Assembly (NCBI RefSeq): GCF_030063195.1
Contig: NZ_JASISS010000018.1
Coordinates: forward strand, 1-64,000
DNA from: Cryobacterium sp. PH31-AA6
GTDB taxonomy: Bacteria > Actinomycetota > Actinomycetes > Actinomycetales > Microbacteriaceae
Reading direction: 5' to 3'
Length of the DNA: 64,000 bases
The notes under the pieces are model-generated. The model worked only from the letters and a program-made list of their open reading frames with translations. It did no database searches and was not told the origin of the DNA. Position numbers and translations under genes: made by a program. Position 1 is the stretch's first letter. The number at the start of each line of letters is the position of its first letter. Below are positions 56,328 to 64,000 of this stretch, piece by piece.

Positions 56328-59300
56328 ATGATCCCCGTCGTCATCACCTTCCCGCCCGAACTCCCGGTCAGTCAGCGCCGCGAGGATATCGCGCGCGCCA
56401 TCCGCGACAACCAGGTGGTGATCATCGCCGGCGCGACCGGCTCCGGCAAGACCACCCAGCTGCCCAAGATCTGCCTCGAGCTGGGTCGGGAGAACATCGG
56501 CCACACCCAGCCCCGCCGCCTCGCCGCGCGCACCATCGCCGAGCGCATCGCCGAGGAACTGGGCCAGGAGGTCGGCCAGACCGTCGGCTACCAGGTGCGC
56601 TTCACCGACCAGGTCGGGCCGGACACCCGGATCAAGCTGATGACCGACGGCATCCTGCTCAACGAAATGCACCGGGACCGGCTGCTGCAGAAGTACGACA
56701 CGATCATCATCGACGAGGCGCACGAGCGCAGCCTCAACATCGATTTCCTGCTCGGTTACCTGCGCCAGCTCCTGCCGCAACGCCCGGACCTCAAGCTCAT
56801 CATCACCTCAGCGACGATCGACCCGCAGAGCTTCGCCGAACACTTCGCCGCCACCGACGGCACGCCCGCCCCGATCATCGAGGTCTCCGGCCGCACCTAC
56901 CCGGTCGAAATCCGCTACCGCCCGCTCGTCGCCGAGGCGATGGAAGACGACGACCTGACGGATGCCGCGCCCACCGTGGACCGCGACTACATCGAGGGCA
57001 TCTCTGCCGCCCTCGACGAGCTCGACCGGGAGTCCAGCGGTGACGTGCTCGTCTTCCTCAGCGGTGAGACCGAGATCCGTGACGCCGCCGACGCGCTGCA
57101 GGGCAAGTACGCCTCCTCCGGGCAGACCAGCCCCACCGAGATCCTGCCGTTGTACGGTCGGCTCTCCTCCGCCGACCAGCACAAGGTGTTCCAGCCGTCG
57201 AAGGTCGCCGGCGTGCGGCGGCGCATCGTGCTCGCCACCAACGTGGCGGAGACCAGCCTGACCGTTCCGGGCATCCGTTACGTCATCGACGCCGGCACCG
57301 CCCGGATCAGCCGCTACAGCGTGCGCTCGAAGGTGCAGCGGCTGCCGATCGAGGCGATCTCGCAGGCATCCGCGAACCAGCGTTCCGGCCGAAGCGGCCG
57401 CACCAGCGACGGCATCGCGATCCGGCTCTACTCGGAGGAAGATTTCACCCGTCGTCCCGAGTACACCGAACCGGAGGTGCTGCGCACCAACCTGGCCGCC
57501 GTCATCCTGCAGATGATCTCGCTCGGCCTCGGCGACATCGCGGCGTTCCCGTTTCTCACCCCACCCGACTCCCGCGGCATCAAGGACGGGCTCGACCTGC
57601 TCGCCGAACTCGGCGCGGTCGCCCCCGGCACCGGCGGCAGCAACGCCGGCGGAGGGGTGTCCAAGCTCACCCGGATCGGCCAGCAGCTCGCGAAACTGCC
57701 CATCGACCCCCGATTCGGCCGTATGGTGATCGAATCGAAGACGCAGGCGGTGAGCCGCGAGGTGATGGTGATCGTCTCGGGGCTGACGATCCAGGACCCC
57801 CGCGAACGACCACTCGAACGCCGCGCGCAGGCCGACCAGCAACACGCCCGGTTCACGGACCCGACCAGTGATTTTCTGTCCCTTCTCAACCTCTGGAACT
57901 ACCTGGAGACTCAGCAGAAGGAACTCGGATCGAGCGCGTTCCGCCGCCTCTGTAAGAACGAGTTCCTCAACTACCTCCGGGTGCGAGAGTGGCAGGACGT
58001 CTACAAGCAACTCCGGCAGATGGCCAAGCCCCTCGGCCTGGCTGTGCTTGATTCGACAGCTGGCGGCGGCCCGAGCGTGAACCCCGACGGCATCCACCGC
58101 TCGCTGCTGGCCGGGCTGCTCTCCCACATCGGCCTCAAGGACACCGCCAAGAAGGACTACATCGGCGCGCGGCAGCAACGCTTCGTGATCTTCCCCGGCT
58201 CCGCACTGGCAAAGAAACAGCCCAATGCGGTGATGAGCGCCGAACTGGTCGAGACCAGCCGCCTGTTCGCCCGGATGAACGCCGTCGTGGACCCGGCCTG
58301 GGCCGAACCCCTGGCCGGCGACCTGTGCAAGCGCAGCTACTCCGAACCGCACTGGGAGAAGAAGCAGGGCGCCGTTGTCGCCTACGAGAGAGTCACCCTC
58401 TACGGGGTGCCGATCGTGCCGCGCCGCCGAATCCAGTTCTCCCGGGTCGACCCGGCCTACGCGCGCGACCTGTTCATCCGGCATGCCCTCGTCGAGGGCG
58501 AGTGGGACCTCGACCGCGTCGACCAGCGGGTCACCGCCTTCGACCGCGCGAACAAGAAGCTACGGGCCGAGCTGGCCGAGCTGGAGGAACGCACCAGACG
58601 CCGCGACATCCTCTTCGACGACGAGGCCGTGTTCGAGTTCTACCAGAAGCGCATCCCGGCCGACGTCTGCTCCACCCGCACCTTCGAGACCTGGTGGCGT
58701 CAGGCCAGGGCGGCGACGCCCGATCTGCTCACGATGACGGCCGAGGCGCTCGTGCCCGAGGACGCGCCGGAGATCGACGAAGAGGTCTTTCCCCCGGTCT
58801 GGCACCAGGGCGACCAGCGTTTCAGCCTGAGCTACCGGTTCGAACCGGGCGAGGAGGACGACGGTGTCACCGTGCAGATCCCGCTGGCCCTGCTGGCACG
58901 GCTCTCCCCCGCCGGCTTCGACTGGCAGGTGCCCGGGCTCCGCGCCGACCTCGTCACCGCCCTGATCAAGTCGCTGCCGAAGAGCATCCGGCGCAACGTC
59001 GTGCCGGCCGCCGACTGGGCCGCACGCCTGCTCACCGAGCTTCCGCCGGCACCGGGAGCCCCGGTCGGGGCCGCCGGGGCGGACTCCGCCACCGGCGCGT
59101 TCTACTCGACGGCCTCGGTGGTCGACCCCGCCGAGACCGCATTCACCGCCACCCTCGCGGCGCTGATCCAACGCCTCACCTACGTTCCGGTCACCGCCGG
59201 GGACTTCGAACTGGACCGCGTCGCGGCCCACCTCAGGATGACGTTCCGGATCGTCGACGAACGCGGCCGCCCCGTGGCCTCCGGCAAAGACCTGATCGAG

Positions 59301-60239
59301 CTGCAACGCCGGCTCGGCAGCCGGGTCCGCGAAAGCGTGGCGAAGGCATCCGCGGCCACCCCGACAAATGCGATCGAGCGCACCGGCCTGACCACCTGGG
59401 ACTTCGCCGAACTGCCCCGATTCATCGACACCCGACAGGGCGACAACACGATCCGCGGCTACCCGACCCTGATCGACGAGGGTCAGTCGGTGTCGATCCG
59501 GATGATGAGCACCGAGGCGGAACAGGCCCGCACCCTGCCCGGCGGGGTGCGCCGGCTGCTCCTGCTCGCCACCCCGTCGCCGGTCGCCTACGTGCAACAA
59601 CACCTCACCGGAGCCGAGAAGCTCAGCCTCGCCACCAGTCCGTACCGGTCGACCCAGGCACTCTTCGACGATTGTCTGGCGGCGAGCGTCGACGACGTGC
59701 TCTACCGGGTCAAACCGGGTGGCCAGGTCTTCATGAAGGCCGAGTTCGACACCATCCGCGACCGGGTGTCCGGTGTCGTGATGGACTCGATGTTCGAGAC
59801 TGTCGGGCTCGTCGCCCGCATCCTCACCGCGGCCAGGTCCGCCGACAAGGCGCTCAAGGCATCCACCAGCATGGCGCTGCTGCCCGCGTTGACGGATGCC
59901 CGCAGCCAGCTGGCCGGGCTGATCTACCCCGGTTTCGTCAGTGCGGCCGGCCTCGCCCAGCTCCGCCACCTGCCGCGCTATCTCGGCGGGATCAGCTCCC
60001 GCATCGTCAAGCTGGGCGACAACCCGAATCGTGACCGGGTCTGGATGAACGAGAGCCAGGCCGCCACGACCCGCTACCAGGATGCCGGCGGCCGGATCCC
60101 CCTGGCGCCCGATTCCCCGGCGAACCTGGTGCGCGCCCGCTGGATGATCGAGGAGTTGAGGATCAGCCTGTTCGCGCAGGAGCTGAAGGCCGCGGAATCC
60201 GTCTCCCTGCAGCGCATCCACAAAGTACTCACCGGATAG
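56328..60239 (+). CDS. hrpA: ATP-dependent RNA helicase HrpA
   Basis: GGAAGG precedes the ATG at 56328. The 1303-residue protein matches full-length HrpA. It has Walker A VIIAGATGSGKTTQLPKICL (near residues 35-44), the Q/R motif HTQPRRLAARTIAERIAEEL, DEAH at about 129-132 (IIDEAHERSLNIDFLLGYLR), SAT in IITSATIDPQSFAEHFA, and ATNVAETSLTVPGIRYVID with QRSGRSGRT as motif VI. The long C-terminal domain (DUF3418-type) includes WLLR-like ends (QELKAAESVSLQRIHKVLTG). DExH-box helicases of this family act on RNA and ribosomes (stalled-ribosome rescue in E. coli). It follows the cluster by 68 bp but looks like a housekeeping gene. Confidence 0.95.
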   Translation: MIPVVITFPPELPVSQRREDIARAIRDNQVVIIAGATGSGKTTQLPKICLELGRENIGHTQPRRLAARTIAERIAEELGQEVGQTVGYQVRFTDQVGPDTRIKLMTDGILLNEMHRDRLLQKYDTIIIDEAHERSLNIDFLLGYLRQLLPQRPDLKLIITSATIDPQSFAEHFAATDGTPAPIIEVSGRTYPVEIRYRPLVAEAMEDDDLTDAAPTVDRDYIEGISAALDELDRESSGDVLVFLSGETEIRDAADALQGKYASSGQTSPTEILPLYGRLSSADQHKVFQPSKVAGVRRRIVLATNVAETSLTVPGIRYVIDAGTARISRYSVRSKVQRLPIEAISQASANQRSGRSGRTSDGIAIRLYSEEDFTRRPEYTEPEVLRTNLAAVILQMISLGLGDIAAFPFLTPPDSRGIKDGLDLLAELGAVAPGTGGSNAGGGVSKLTRIGQQLAKLPIDPRFGRMVIESKTQAVSREVMVIVSGLTIQDPRERPLERRAQADQQHARFTDPTSDFLSLLNLWNYLETQQKELGSSAFRRLCKNEFLNYLRVREWQDVYKQLRQMAKPLGLAVLDSTAGGGPSVNPDGIHRSLLAGLLSHIGLKDTAKKDYIGARQQRFVIFPGSALAKKQPNAVMSAELVETSRLFARMNAVVDPAWAEPLAGDLCKRSYSEPHWEKKQGAVVAYERVTLYGVPIVPRRRIQFSRVDPAYARDLFIRHALVEGEWDLDRVDQRVTAFDRANKKLRAELAELEERTRRRDILFDDEAVFEFYQKRIPADVCSTRTFETWWRQARAATPDLLTMTAEALVPEDAPEIDEEVFPPVWHQGDQRFSLSYRFEPGEEDDGVTVQIPLALLARLSPAGFDWQVPGLRADLVTALIKSLPKSIRRNVVPAADWAARLLTELPPAPGAPVGAAGADSATGAFYSTASVVDPAETAFTATLAALIQRLTYVPVTAGDFELDRVAAHLRMTFRIVDERGRPVASGKDLIELQRRLGSRVRESVAKASAATPTNAIERTGLTTWDFAELPRFIDTRQGDNTIRGYPTLIDEGQSVSIRMMSTEAEQARTLPGGVRRLLLLATPSPVAYVQQHLTGAEKLSLATSPYRSTQALFDDCLAASVDDVLYRVKPGGQVFMKAEFDTIRDRVSGVVMDSMFETVGLVARILTAARSADKALKASTSMALLPALTDARSQLAGLIYPGFVSAAGLAQLRHLPRYLGGISSRIVKLGDNPNRDRVWMNESQAATTRYQDAGGRIPLAPDSPANLVRARWMIEELRISLFAQELKAAESVSLQRIHKVLTG

Positions 60240-60261
60240 ATCTCAGTCGTAGGCTGAGGGC

Positions 60262-61272
60262 ATGGAATTCCGTTACCTCGGCAACTCAGGCCTGAAAATC
60301 TCCGAAATCACCTACGGCAACTGGCTCACCCACGGTTCGCAGGTCGAGAACGACGTCGCCACGCAGTGCGTGCAGGCCGCGCTCGACGTGGGAATCACCA
60401 GCTTCGACACGGCGGACGTCTACGCCAACACGCGGGCGGAGTCCGTGCTCGGCGAGGCCCTCACCGGCCAGCGCCGGGAGAGCCTGGAGATTTTCACCAA
60501 GGTCTACTGGCCCACGGGACCGGCCGGCCACAACGACTCCGGGCTGTCCCGCAAGCACATCATGGAATCGATCAACGGATCGTTGCGCCGTCTGAAGACG
60601 GACTACGTCGACCTGTACCAGGCTCACCGGTACGACACCGAGACTCCGCTCGAGGAGACGATGCAGGCCTTCGCCGACATCGTGCGTCAGGGCAAGGCCC
60701 TGTACATCGGCGTCAGCGAGTGGACGGGCGCCCAGATCAAGGCCGGCCACGCCCTCGCCACCGAACTCGGCATCGGGCTCATCTCAAGCCAGCCGCAGTA
60801 CTCCATGCTCTGGCGGGTCATCGAGGATGAGGTCGTCCCGACCTCCCGTGAGCTCGGCATCGGCCAGATCGTCTGGTCCCCCGTCGCCCAGGGCGTCCTC
60901 ACCGGCAAGTACAAGCCGGGCCAGGCCCCGCCGGCGGGTTCCCGCGCCACCGACACCAAGGGCGGCGCCGACATGATCAGCCGCTTCATGAACGACGACG
61001 TCCTGACCCGGGTGCAGAAACTCCAGCCGATCGCGGACGAACTCGAACTCTCGATGGCGCAGTTGGCCGTCGCCTGGGTTCTCCAGAACGACAATGTCTC
61101 CGCGGCCCTGGTCGGAGCCTCGCGCCCGGAGCAGGTGCGCGAGAACGTCAAGGCGGCCGGGGTGAAGATCCCGGCAGCGACCCTGGAACGCATCGACGAG
61201 GTGCTCGGCAACGTGGTCGAGCACGACTCCGCGATGACCTCGGCGACCGCTCCGCACACGCGTCCGTCCTAG
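60262..61272 (+). CDS. aldo/keto reductase (YghZ/Kv-beta-like)
   Basis: The 336-residue protein has the catalytic TSFDTADVYANTRAESVLGE (Asp and Tyr), FTKVYWPTGPAGHNDSGLSR (Lys), DLYQAHRYDTETPLEETMQA (His) and YIGVSEWTGAQIKAGHALAT. The sequence MEFRYLGNSGLKISEITYGN, the SQPQYSMLWRVIEDEVVPTS block and the long loop with PPAGSRATDTKGGADM place it with potassium-channel-beta/YghZ-type reductases, which reduce aldehydes with NADPH. It starts 22 bp past hrpA and may be co-transcribed. A strong terminator follows. Confidence 0.92.
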   Translation: MEFRYLGNSGLKISEITYGNWLTHGSQVENDVATQCVQAALDVGITSFDTADVYANTRAESVLGEALTGQRRESLEIFTKVYWPTGPAGHNDSGLSRKHIMESINGSLRRLKTDYVDLYQAHRYDTETPLEETMQAFADIVRQGKALYIGVSEWTGAQIKAGHALATELGIGLISSQPQYSMLWRVIEDEVVPTSRELGIGQIVWSPVAQGVLTGKYKPGQAPPAGSRATDTKGGADMISRFMNDDVLTRVQKLQPIADELELSMAQLAVAWVLQNDNVSAALVGASRPEQVRENVKAAGVKIPAATLERIDEVLGNVVEHDSAMTSATAPHTRPS

Positions 61273-61294
61273 GCCGAACAGGACCACGCGAAAA

Positions 61295-61348
61295 TCGCCG
61301 GTTCCGCCGGGACCCCCGCTGGGCGGGGAGTCTCGGCGGAACCGGCGA
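61295..61348. terminator. bidirectional terminator
   Basis: A perfect 15-bp stem, TCGCCGGTTCCGCCG (61295-61309) with CGGCGGAACCGGCGA (61334-61348), encloses a second GC stem. On the minus strand the hairpin is followed by TTTT, so it is a good intrinsic terminator for the amino-acid importer operon. On the plus strand it sits just after the aldo/keto reductase. Confidence 0.85.
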
Positions 61349-61380
61349 CGGTGGCAGCATCCGCCACCCGGGGGTTCCGG

Positions 61381-62181
61381 TTACAGGACCTTCGAGAGGA
61401 ACGCCTGGGTGCGGCGGTGCTGCGGGTTGGTCAGGACCTGTTCGGGGTCGCCGGCCTCGACGACCACGCCGCCGTCCATGAAGACGAGCGAGTCGGCCAC
61501 TTCCTTGGCGAAGCCCATCTCGTGGGTGACCACGATCATGGTCATGCCGGACTTGGCCAGCCCCTGCATGACGTCCAGGACCTCGCCGACGAGCTCAGGG
61601 TCGAGCGCGCTGGTCGGCTCGTCGAAGAGCATCAGCTTGGGCTCCATCGCCAGGGCCCTGGCGATGGCGACCCGCTGCTGCTGGCCGCCGGACAGGTGCG
61701 CCGGGTAGTAGTCGGCGCGTTCGGCCAGCCCCACCCGGGCGAGCAGGTCGCGCGCGCTCTGCTCGACCTGGGCCTTGGGCAGTCCCTTCACCCGGATCGG
61801 CGCCTCCATCACGTTCTGCAGGGCCGTCATGTGCGGGAAGAGATTGAAGCGCTGGAAAACCATGCCGATGTCCCTGCGCTGCTTGGCCGCCTCCTTCGGC
61901 GCCATCTCGTAGAGCTTGCCGTGGGTCTCCCGGAAGCCGATCAACTCACCGTCGACGCTCAACCGGCCGGCGGAGAGCACTTCGAGGTGGTTGATGCAGC
62001 GCAGGAAGGTGGACTTGCCCGATCCACTCGGACCGACCAGGCACATCACCTCTCCGCGCTTGACCTCGAGCGAGATGCTCTTCAGCACCTCGTTCGAGCC
62101 GAAGCTCTTCGAGACCTGTTCGGCCAGCACCATCGGCACGTCGGTACGGGGTGCCGTCGCGGGCGCGTTCACGTCGCTCAT
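61381..62181 (-). CDS. polar amino-acid ABC transporter ATP-binding protein
   Basis: GGAGG precedes the ATG. The 266-residue protein has Walker [21 protein letters not shown], the Q-loop [18 protein letters not shown], the signature [20 protein letters not shown], Walker [21 protein letters not shown] and the H-loop VVTHEMGFA. It is a GlnQ/HisP-type ATPase that drives import of a polar amino acid. It overlaps the permease gene by four bases and ends the operon. Confidence 0.94.
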   Translation of the reverse strand: MSDVNAPATAPRTDVPMVLAEQVSKSFGSNEVLKSISLEVKRGEVMCLVGPSGSGKSTFLRCINHLEVLSAGRLSVDGELIGFRETHGKLYEMAPKEAAKQRRDIGMVFQRFNLFPHMTALQNVMEAPIRVKGLPKAQVEQSARDLLARVGLAERADYYPAHLSGGQQQRVAIARALAMEPKLMLFDEPTSALDPELVGEVLDVMQGLAKSGMTMIVVTHEMGFAKEVADSLVFMDGGVVVEAGDPEQVLTNPQHRRTQAFLSKVL

Positions 62182-63194
62182 TGCTGACCTCCAGGTCGGT
62201 CCTTCGGTGGCGTGACGATGGCGGGCGGGTCGGATCCGATCACGGGAACCACCCCGGTGAAGGCGCCCGTGGCCGTGCCGGGGTCTTTCTTCTCCGGCTG
62301 GCGGTCGCCGACACCGCGGGCGAATCGCTTCTCCAGGAAGTGCTGGCCCACCATCAGGATCGAGGTGAAGAACAGGTACCAGAGCGAGGCCACGATGAGC
62401 AGCGGGATCGGGTTGAACGTCTCCGCGGAAATGTCCCTCGACCGGGTGAACAACTCGAAGCTGAACGGCACGGCCGTGACCAGCGAGGTGGTCTTCAGCA
62501 TGCTGATGACCTCATTGCCGGTCGGCGGGATGATCACCCGCATCGACTGCGGCAGGATGACCCGCGTCATCGTCTGCGACCAGCTCATCCCGAGCGCGGT
62601 GGCCGCCTCCTCCTGGCCGCGGTCGACGGCCAGCAGACCGGCCCGCACGATCTCGGCCATGTAGGCGGCCTCATTGAGCGCCAGCCCGATGATCGCCAGG
62701 GTGAACAGGTTCAGCGCGGCCTGGGTCGGGAACGACACCCACGGCTCCATGAAGGGAATGCCGATGTCGATGCTCGTGTAGATCAGGGAAATCAGGCCCC
62801 AGATCGTCAGCTGCACGTAGACGGGGGTACCGCGGAAGACCCACAGGTAAAACCAGGCGATGCTCTTGACGACCGGGTTGGGCGAGAGGCGCATCACGGC
62901 GAGGATGACGCCGAGGATGATCGCGATCACCATCGAATACACCGTCAGCTCGAGGGTGACCAGGGCCGCCTGCGAGATCCGGCGATCGAAGATGTACTTG
63001 CCCACCGACGGCCAGTCATAGGCCGGGCGGAACGCGGCATCGACGAGGAGCAGGGCGAACACCACCACGATCACGACCGCGAACACCATGCGCCACGGGT
63101 GCCGCAGCCTGATCGCCTTGATCGGCACGGAGGCCGGTTCGGGCGCCGGCGGGGTTCTCCCCGCCGACGCGCCACTGTTTTCCGTGGTGCTCAC
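62178..63194 (-). CDS. polar amino-acid ABC transporter permease
   Basis: The GTG-start 338-residue membrane protein has an N-terminal Pro-rich leader, then [20 protein letters not shown] and the EAA-type block [20 protein letters not shown] with [20 protein letters not shown], diagnostic for HisM/GlnP-type subunits. A C-terminal cytoplasmic tail of about 45 residues (Pro/Gly-rich) is longer than usual. The gene lies 3 bp from the binding-protein stop and overlaps the ATPase start. Confidence 0.92.
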   Translation of the reverse strand: MSTTENSGASAGRTPPAPEPASVPIKAIRLRHPWRMVFAVVIVVVFALLLVDAAFRPAYDWPSVGKYIFDRRISQAALVTLELTVYSMVIAIILGVILAVMRLSPNPVVKSIAWFYLWVFRGTPVYVQLTIWGLISLIYTSIDIGIPFMEPWVSFPTQAALNLFTLAIIGLALNEAAYMAEIVRAGLLAVDRGQEEAATALGMSWSQTMTRVILPQSMRVIIPPTGNEVISMLKTTSLVTAVPFSFELFTRSRDISAETFNPIPLLIVASLWYLFFTSILMVGQHFLEKRFARGVGDRQPEKKDPGTATGAFTGVVPVIGSDPPAIVTPPKDRPGGQQ

Positions 63195-63197
63195 GGG

Positions 63198-64000
63198 TTA
63201 ACCGTTCGCGGCTGCGTTGATCGTGATCGTGTCGATGCCGCCGTCGGCGACACCCCACTTGGTGAGGATCTCACCGTAGGAGCCGTCGTCGACCATCGAC
63301 TGGAGTGCGGCCTGCACGGCCTTGGTCAGGTCAGAACCCTTCTTGACGACGATGCCGTACGGGGCCACGTCGAAGGTTTTCCCGGCAACCTGGAGCTTGC
63401 CCTTGGTCTGCTCGATCGCGTACAGCGTGACGGGCGAGTCGGCGCTGAGGGCGTCGGCCTGGCCGAGCACGACCGCGTTGGTCGCGGCATCCTGGGTGTC
63501 GAACTTGAGCTTGTTGATCGGTTCCTTGCCGGCGGCGACGCAGGCGTCGCTCTTGGCCGGAACCTCGTCGGTGTCCTCGTAGGTGGTGGCCTGCACGGCG
63601 ACCTTGAGGCCGCAGGCATTGTCGGGGTCGACGTCCTTGCCCACGGCGGAGGCCCACTGGATGCCGGCCGTGTAGTAGTTGACGAAGTCGACCTGCTTCT
63701 CGCGCTCGAGCGTGTCGGTGAAGGAGGACTCGCCGATGTCGGCCTTGCCGCCGGTGACGCTCGGGATGATGTTGTCGAACTTGGCGACCTGGAACTCGGC
63801 CGTCAGGCCGAGCTTGCCCGCGATGGCGCTGGCGATCTCGATGCCCCAGCCGATCGGCGCGCCGGCCTCATCCTTGAACTCGTTGGGTGCGTAGGTCGGG
63901 TCGGTGCCGATGACGAGCTTGCCGGTCGCGGCGATGTCCGCGGGGAGGAGGGCCGCGGCCTTGTCGTCCTTGGTCACGCTGGCGGTGGTGGAACCGCCGG
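63198..64000 (-). CDS. polar amino-acid ABC transporter substrate-binding protein, N-terminus cut
   Basis: The frame continues past the window end and covers 267 codons plus the stop (the residues before TKDDKAAALLPADIAATGKL are seen to read GGSTTASV). The periplasmic fold family 3 is clear: KLVIGTDPTYAPNEFKDEAG, then GWGIEIASAIAGKLGLTAEF, NIIPSVTGGKADIGESSFTD and YGIVVKKGSDLTKAVQAALQ. The missing N-terminus should hold a lipoprotein signal. It binds an amino acid outside the cell for the permease and ATPase encoded downstream. A likely cystine-like disulphide exists between the two cysteines in DPDNACGLKV and SDACVAAGKE. Confidence 0.92.
   Translation of the reverse strand, partial: GGSTTASVTKDDKAAALLPADIAATGKLVIGTDPTYAPNEFKDEAGAPIGWGIEIASAIAGKLGLTAEFQVAKFDNIIPSVTGGKADIGESSFTDTLEREKQVDFVNYYTAGIQWASAVGKDVDPDNACGLKVAVQATTYEDTDEVPAKSDACVAAGKEPINKLKFDTQDAATNAVVLGQADALSADSPVTLYAIEQTKGKLQVAGKTFDVAPYGIVVKKGSDLTKAVQAALQSMVDDGSYGEILTKWGVADGGIDTITINAAANG

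Overview
The window is high-GC DNA (roughly 68-70% by eye) with the gene style of an actinobacterium of the family Microbacteriaceae (Cryobacterium/Leifsonia-like). The evidence is very high third-position GC, short intergenic gaps, a DUF222/HNH-type gene start, NERD proteins, a short SARP regulator, Stealth and Pr6Pr proteins, LacI-controlled sugar importers without their own ATPase, and a strikingly frequent GGATGC/GCATCC word. The genus is inferred. I found no rRNA, tRNA, CRISPR array, insertion sequence or prophage.

Layout. 1-9.7 kb: a partial DUF222-type gene, a GNAT acetyltransferase, an S1-like coiled-coil protein, two NERD paralogues flanking a phosphoesterase, a PuuB-like FAD oxidase, a secreted PepSY-like protein and an AdhP-type alcohol dehydrogenase. 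9.7-18.6 kb: a galactoside locus (GH42 beta-galactosidase, two permeases, binding protein, GH36 alpha-galactosidase) divergent from a LacI regulator, with two near-palindromic operators in the shared promoter and tandem repeats in two leaders. 18.7-24.4 kb: acylphosphatase, a Pr6Pr membrane protein, an amine-oxidase-like lipoprotein whose C-terminal FAD motif sits at its N-terminus, a methyltransferase, and an SDR dehydrogenase bracketed by two 92-bp palindromic repeats. 24.4-31.3 kb: a second LacI-controlled sugar importer followed by a glycogen-debranching-type glucosidase; its first permease gene carries an in-frame TAG. 31.3-36.4 kb: an srsABC-like phenolic-lipid operon (type III polyketide synthase, methyltransferase, FAD monooxygenase) divergent from a PoxB-type pyruvate oxidase. 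36.6-46.3 kb: housekeeping and scattered genes (PAP2 phosphatase, CpdA-like phosphodiesterase, Stealth phosphotransferase, DUF1761, YyaL-type protein, PnuC, aldo/keto reductase, HTH regulator). 46.5-56.3 kb: an unusual six-gene co-directional block. 56.3-64 kb: HrpA helicase, a second aldo/keto reductase, and a polar amino-acid ABC importer cut by the window end.

The most interesting block is 46562-56259. A short SARP-type activator precedes five tightly packed genes: an 809-aa protein with a cationic amphipathic stretch, an HESGH zinc-peptidase-like protein, a small coiled-coil protein, an unrecognised 376-aa protein, and a 1131-aa protein combining an Asp/Glu/Phe-rich repeat tract, two M15-type zinc-peptidase modules, an esterase-like domain and a third HxxxxxxD...HVH module. 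The 809-aa and 1131-aa proteins share a short N-terminal motif of the form EWxxxSPFAE and have no signal peptide. I read this as a candidate undescribed cell-wall-targeting effector or lysis-delivered system; the function is inference.
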